Positions 59,815 through 64,000 of a stretch of 64,000 nucleotides of DNA are shown here, one piece after another. Origin of the DNA: Diospyros lotus. Taxonomy: Eukaryota > Streptophyta > Magnoliopsida > Ericales > Ebenaceae. The translations under genes and the position numbers were made by a program. The DNA lies in the NCBI RefSeq assembly GCF_014633365.1, contig NC_068349.1, positions 34,362,753-34,426,752 of the forward strand, read 5' to 3'. The notes below the pieces were generated by a model. That model did not search any database and had not been told where the DNA came from. It saw only the letters and a list, made by a program, of their open reading frames with translations. Within the stretch, counting starts at the first letter, position 1, and every line of letters starts with the position of its first letter.

Positions 59815-60480
59815 ATCTTATGAGAATGTAGGTTTGAGAGCTTATACCCTTTGCGGGTACTCAAGTATCCAATAAACACCAAAGGAATGGCATGAAAATT
59901 AAATTTGTCCTCATGTGAACAAATGTTTGTGGCATAACAAAGACAACCATACATCTTGAGTAAGGTGTAATCTAGTACTTTCTAATAAAGAATATAATAG
60001 GGGTTTCCGAATTAAGAACATGAGTAGGCAATCTATTTAAAATATAGGTTGCAGTAAGAATGTTTTCAGATCCAAATTTAACAAGAAGATGAGATTGAAT
60101 TTGAAAGGCTCTAGCAAGGTCAAAAAGATGCCATATTTCCTTTCCAGTACACCATTTTGTTGTGGTGTATAAGGGCATGACTTTCAATGTATAATTTCAT
60201 TTGAAACTAATAAAGAATGACACTTTGATTTTAAGATTTCGGTGTCGTTATCAATTCCAAACTATCTTGATCTTGGCATGAAATTGAGTAACATATGATC
60301 AACCGAGCATGTCGCGGATTATAATCTGAATGAGTATGAAACAAAGAATGAAAGGATATAACCTTAGCAGTTTTGTCCAACTTGTAGAGTTGTCCTTCAA
60401 GCCTCCCAATTGCTATAACCTTAGCAGCCTTCAAATCCCGAATGATACAACCACAAGAAAAAAAATATAACAATAAGACT
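59815..60480 (-). mobile_element. Ty1/copia fragment
   Basis: On the minus strand from right to left: a GAG-pre-integrase-like start (DLKAAKVIAIGRLEGQLYKL near 60430-60375), then an integrase end (HLFDLARAFQIQSHL, LTATYILNRLPTHVLNSETP near 60130-60005). A post-integrase block follows (YGCLCYATNICSHEDKF near 59960-59910). Most of the element is missing. No LTR was identified. Confidence 0.75.
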
Positions 60481-62869
60481 ATAGTCATGAAAAAGTTTAA
60501 TAATAAGTTAAATTAAAAGGAAGGAATATGGAGTATGTCATGAATAATAAGGTTGAAAGAAAATTTAATGGAATCGATTTGGGTGATAGCACAAGAGAAA
60601 AAAAAGAAAAGAAAAGTGAATGAATAAAGCTAAAGAGAAAAATGTTTGGAAACGTAAGAACTGAATAAGCAAAAAATGTGAAGAATCTATAACTAGTTCC
60701 TACAAATTAAAAAGTCACTAATTTATTTTTGTTATTTTTCTTTAATATCCATATCAGTGTGAATTAGCAAGGCGAAATTTTAGTCGTCCAAATAATCTTC
60801 TTATCATTTTGTCCTCCTAAAATAATACCATTTTTTGTTTTCTTTTTTTTTTCATTGCCTTATTAGTTTACATATCACTATTCATTGTCTAATATTGGAA
60901 AATGATCCGTGGACATGACGAGTTGGGGCCTTCTCAGCTAAATAACACATCATTATTTATTACCTAACATTGAAAAATGATATGTGAACTTGGAGGGATG
61001 GGGCCTGCTTGTCCAAATGGAATAACAAAGTAAACAAAGTATAAACTCAAATAAAAAACTATCTTGGAATAAAATTTTAAAGGATATGAGGCCTTTTTTT
61101 TTAAAGGGCCCTAGGCATTAGCCTTATGTCCTATGTCTTAAGATGACCTTAAAAACCAACACACATATTTGGTGTTGGCCGTCATGGCTCAAGATCTACT
61201 AAGCCCCCAAAGATATTTTTTTATATGTACTTTTAGCATTGGGAGGGCAATTGGACACTACTCAAGAATTGATTTGTTTTTTTTTTTTTGTCATTTAATA
61301 ACTTATTCTTCTCTTACACTTAAATTATATTTTTTTATGAATTCATACCAACTTAAGTATCAGAGTGACCTTAGAGGCAACCCTAAGGACCAACCTTTGT
61401 AGGTACTTTTAACATTTGAAGGAGATTGGACAATGCTAAAGAATTGGACACTAAGACTAGCTCTGCATGTGGCATGACCCTCTTGGCTTAGTGGCTTGAC
61501 TCAACTCTTTTGCTTTTGCCTAGGGGCATCCTAAACCTCCATTCCTTATTTTTTTAAGATGTATAGGTTGATTAAAAAATAAAAAATATTACTTATATAA
61601 ATAACTGGATTACCGAGAAAATGACAAAAGACATCAAAATTCAAAAATATTTTTACCTAATTTGCCACCTGCTTCTAAATGAAGCTGAAGCTCGATTAGA
61701 CTTCATAAAACAAACCCAATGATTGATAATGAAGTTCGATCTTTGATTCAATTATCAGATTTATACATTTCGTCGATAAATGTAGCATGATTCTTAAAAA
61801 AATAATCAAACTTAATTCAACCTACCAAAAGTAAGGGCTCAAAGATCAGTGAGCCAACCTACCTCTTTGACACCTCCACTGACTAATATGGCATGGGGTC
61901 TATAATACAATGACCTATTTGTCTTTTTTTTTTATTTTATAAATACAATGACCAATTTAACTATAAATATAAAAATATAGTTTCTTATTTGATCATTCTT
62001 AAAGTACATTATTACACTAAAACACATCATTTTGGCACATCACCCCTTTTTCTCTATCCTTTTCGTTTAATATATTCTGACTAGAAAAGATATTTTTTTA
62101 GCTTTGAGGATTTTGTTACATTTTTAATAAATAAATAAATGAAAGCAAATCGTTACAATTAATTTACACTCCATAAAAATCTGCTTCCACTCGGAGGGAT
62201 GAGGATGGGAGCACCCAAACTTGTTCTGATGGGCCTATGATGTGTCATTGGGCCGAGACATAACACAAGTAACAGGCCCAGACCCGTAGGCCCACACTTA
62301 GCAAGTTGGGCCAGAAATTCGTTTTTTCTATTCTACACATAATTAAATAAGTTTTAATTATTATTTTTATTTCTTTATATATATTGACAATTAATTATCT
62401 TACATTTTTATTATCATTATACCATAATTTGTCAAACCACTCAAACCTTAGCATAAGCAGTCTGGAGAGTAACCAAACTGTAATTAGTGATTTGATTCGA
62501 GAAACACCTCTCAAAACAATTATTATCTAAGTTGTATGGAAATAAAAATAAAAAAATATATTTTTTAAAAAAATTAAGTGTGAACAGTTCTAAAACGGGA
62601 AATATTTTTTGTTTCTTAAATTATTCAAAAATATCAAAACGACATCTCCGAGCCATTTTCGTGATTTTCTGTTTATTACACATTCTTACTTATTCATTTG
62701 AGGACTCTAGTTTCTGGTGGGTGTGTATAAATATATATATATATATATATATATTATTAGGGTAATATTATTCTACAAGGGTACTGCTAAATTCTAATTT
62801 ATTTTATTATATTTAAGTGTTATTCTGCATGCATGCAGAAACACAAAGAGTCGTAAGAGCTAGCCGTTA

Positions 62870-62900
<31 letters not shown>

Positions 62901-63460
62901 GATATTAAATGATTAATTCGCCACGTGTTTCATAATTGTGAAGGTGGTGCCTACTCAGTTCCCATGAAGACGAAATCTGAAATGGAGGCTGGAAAGGACG
63001 AGCTGCAAAATGAAGTTCCTTTCATACTTGGAACAAATTATTCGTTAATTGATTAGAGAGTTCTGTGATTCAGTTTAACGCTGAGCAGATACTCTCAGGC
63101 CCACAACCCCACTCACTCTCTCTCTCTCCCCCTCTCTGCATTAAGTCACAGTTTATTATGTGGCGGGGGAAGGGTTTGACAATTTGGGACAGTGACCCAA
63201 GACATCAACAGCTCAAGGATGATGTAACGTTTTCTCCCTCCCAACCTTTTGTATAATATAAAAACTATTTTATATATTATGCCCAATAAAATGGGTTCAA
63301 ATTCAAGATGTATATGGACGAGAAAGAAGTTTAAAAAAAAAGACTCTAAAGACCTTTTCGAAGGAGTACCTCCCAGCAGGAGGCCTTTCTCAGGGCTTCT
63401 CTTGGATACTTCTAGAAGACTATTCCAAAAATAACTCCCGGGTCTTAGATATATAGTATC
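60481..63460. other. Intergenic AT-rich stretch
   Basis: No gene is supported. Local duplications lie at about 60875-60940 and 60955-61010 (aaaatgat, gggccttctc/gggcctgctt) and at about 61185-61260 and 61380-61450. Simple repeats: AT at 62730-62754, TA/TG at 62870-62900, CT at about 63116-63135. A stretch at 61085-61125 (gggccctaggcattagcc) resembles a hAT terminus. Confidence 0.4.
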
Positions 63461-63462
63461 AA

Positions 63463-64000
63463 GAGCCGGCCCTATAGTAAGGTCAGCTAGGCAACCGCCT
63501 GGGCCCCCAAATTTTAAAAATTTGTTATTTATATATTTTTTTATTTTTTAATAATAAATATTTTATTAAAAAATTAAATACAAAATATAATTTGATAAAA
63601 ATATCAATGATGATAAAACAAAATTTGTTGAAAAATCCTTTAAAGTTGATTATTTTATGTACACAATTGATCAAGTTATTTCTTCACTTTGAAATAGGTT
63701 TGAGTAATTTGGAATATATGAAAAATTTCTATGCAATTTTAAGAAATTAAAATCAATGGATGAAGATGTTTTAAAAGGATATTGTTTGAATCTTAAAAAT
63801 GTTCTTAAATTTGATGGACTTTCTGATATAGATGGTTTAGATTTATTTTTAGAATTAAGAGTGTTGAGAGAAACTTTTTAAAAGGAAAAAAATGGTACAT
63901 TGAAAATTCTTCACTACATCAAAATAGTTGATTATTTTCCAAATGCATATATTATTGCTTATAGAATAATTCACAATTCTAGTTTTAGTGGCTTGTGCTG
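63463..64000 (+). mobile_element. hAT element fragment, runs off the window
   Basis: It starts caagagccggccctatagta and continues with a ggcaaccgcctgggccccc block, like plant hAT termini. From about 63620 a decayed frame shows the C-terminal part of a TTF/DUF4371-type hAT transposase (KLKSMDEDVLKGYCLNLKN near 63745, VDYFPNAYIIAYRI near 63930). Terminal sequence lying so close to C-terminal coding sequence indicates an internally deleted copy. Confidence 0.7.

Overview
The window looks like nuclear DNA of a flowering plant, probably a dicot. It is AT-rich, has plant-type introns, and holds three host genes of broadly conserved plant families, separated and invaded by many transposable elements. 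I cannot name the species. Coordinates and splice sites were read by eye from the sequence; family names rest on recognition of protein motifs, not on a database search.

Host genes. (1) An ELMO-domain protein gene on the minus strand: first coding exon at 21827-21911, further exons at 6973-7082, 5403-5471, 5109-5224, 4942-4996 and 756-876; its 3' end lies beyond position 1. (2) A complete RABD2/Rab1-type small GTPase gene on the plus strand, 39004-44392, eight coding exons, 203 residues, with one GC-AG intron. (3) A complete Stm1/HABP4-type RGG-repeat RNA-binding protein gene on the minus strand, 50685-56758, seven coding exons, 361 residues.

Mobile DNA, left to right. ELMO intron 5 holds a degenerate Ty1/copia body (1930-4545). 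ELMO intron 1 (about 14.7 kb) holds a nest: an old copia gag fragment was split by a terminal-inverted-repeat element, that element by a second copia, and the second copia by a full-length Ty3/gypsy (14394-19750, both LTRs) and by a truncated antisense gypsy (12306-13850). Between ELMO and RAB lie a 176-bp palindromic MITE (24127-24302), a hAT-like element with a perfect 8-bp duplication (28086-29051), a minus-strand Tat-type gypsy (about 29320-33205) whose reverse transcriptase is split by a 248-bp 5S-rRNA-bearing solo LTR (29541-29788), and a small non-coding LTR element (33208-37544) split by a 2.46-kb solo-LTR-like block (34068-36523). RAB intron 1 carries a 513-bp fold-back element. Between RAB and the RGG gene are a MULE-like fold-back (45813-46608) and a 3.4-kb hAT transposon with a broken BED/DUF659 transposase (46698-50086). 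The right 7 kb holds LTR and copia remnants and the start of another hAT element running off the end.

Most transposon genes carry stops or frameshifts, so the elements look like fossils. The three host genes show intact reading frames across consistent splice phases and should be functional. They have no obvious pathway link beyond membrane traffic (RAB, and possibly ELMO as an Arf-family regulator). I saw no tRNA, CRISPR or bacterial-type feature.
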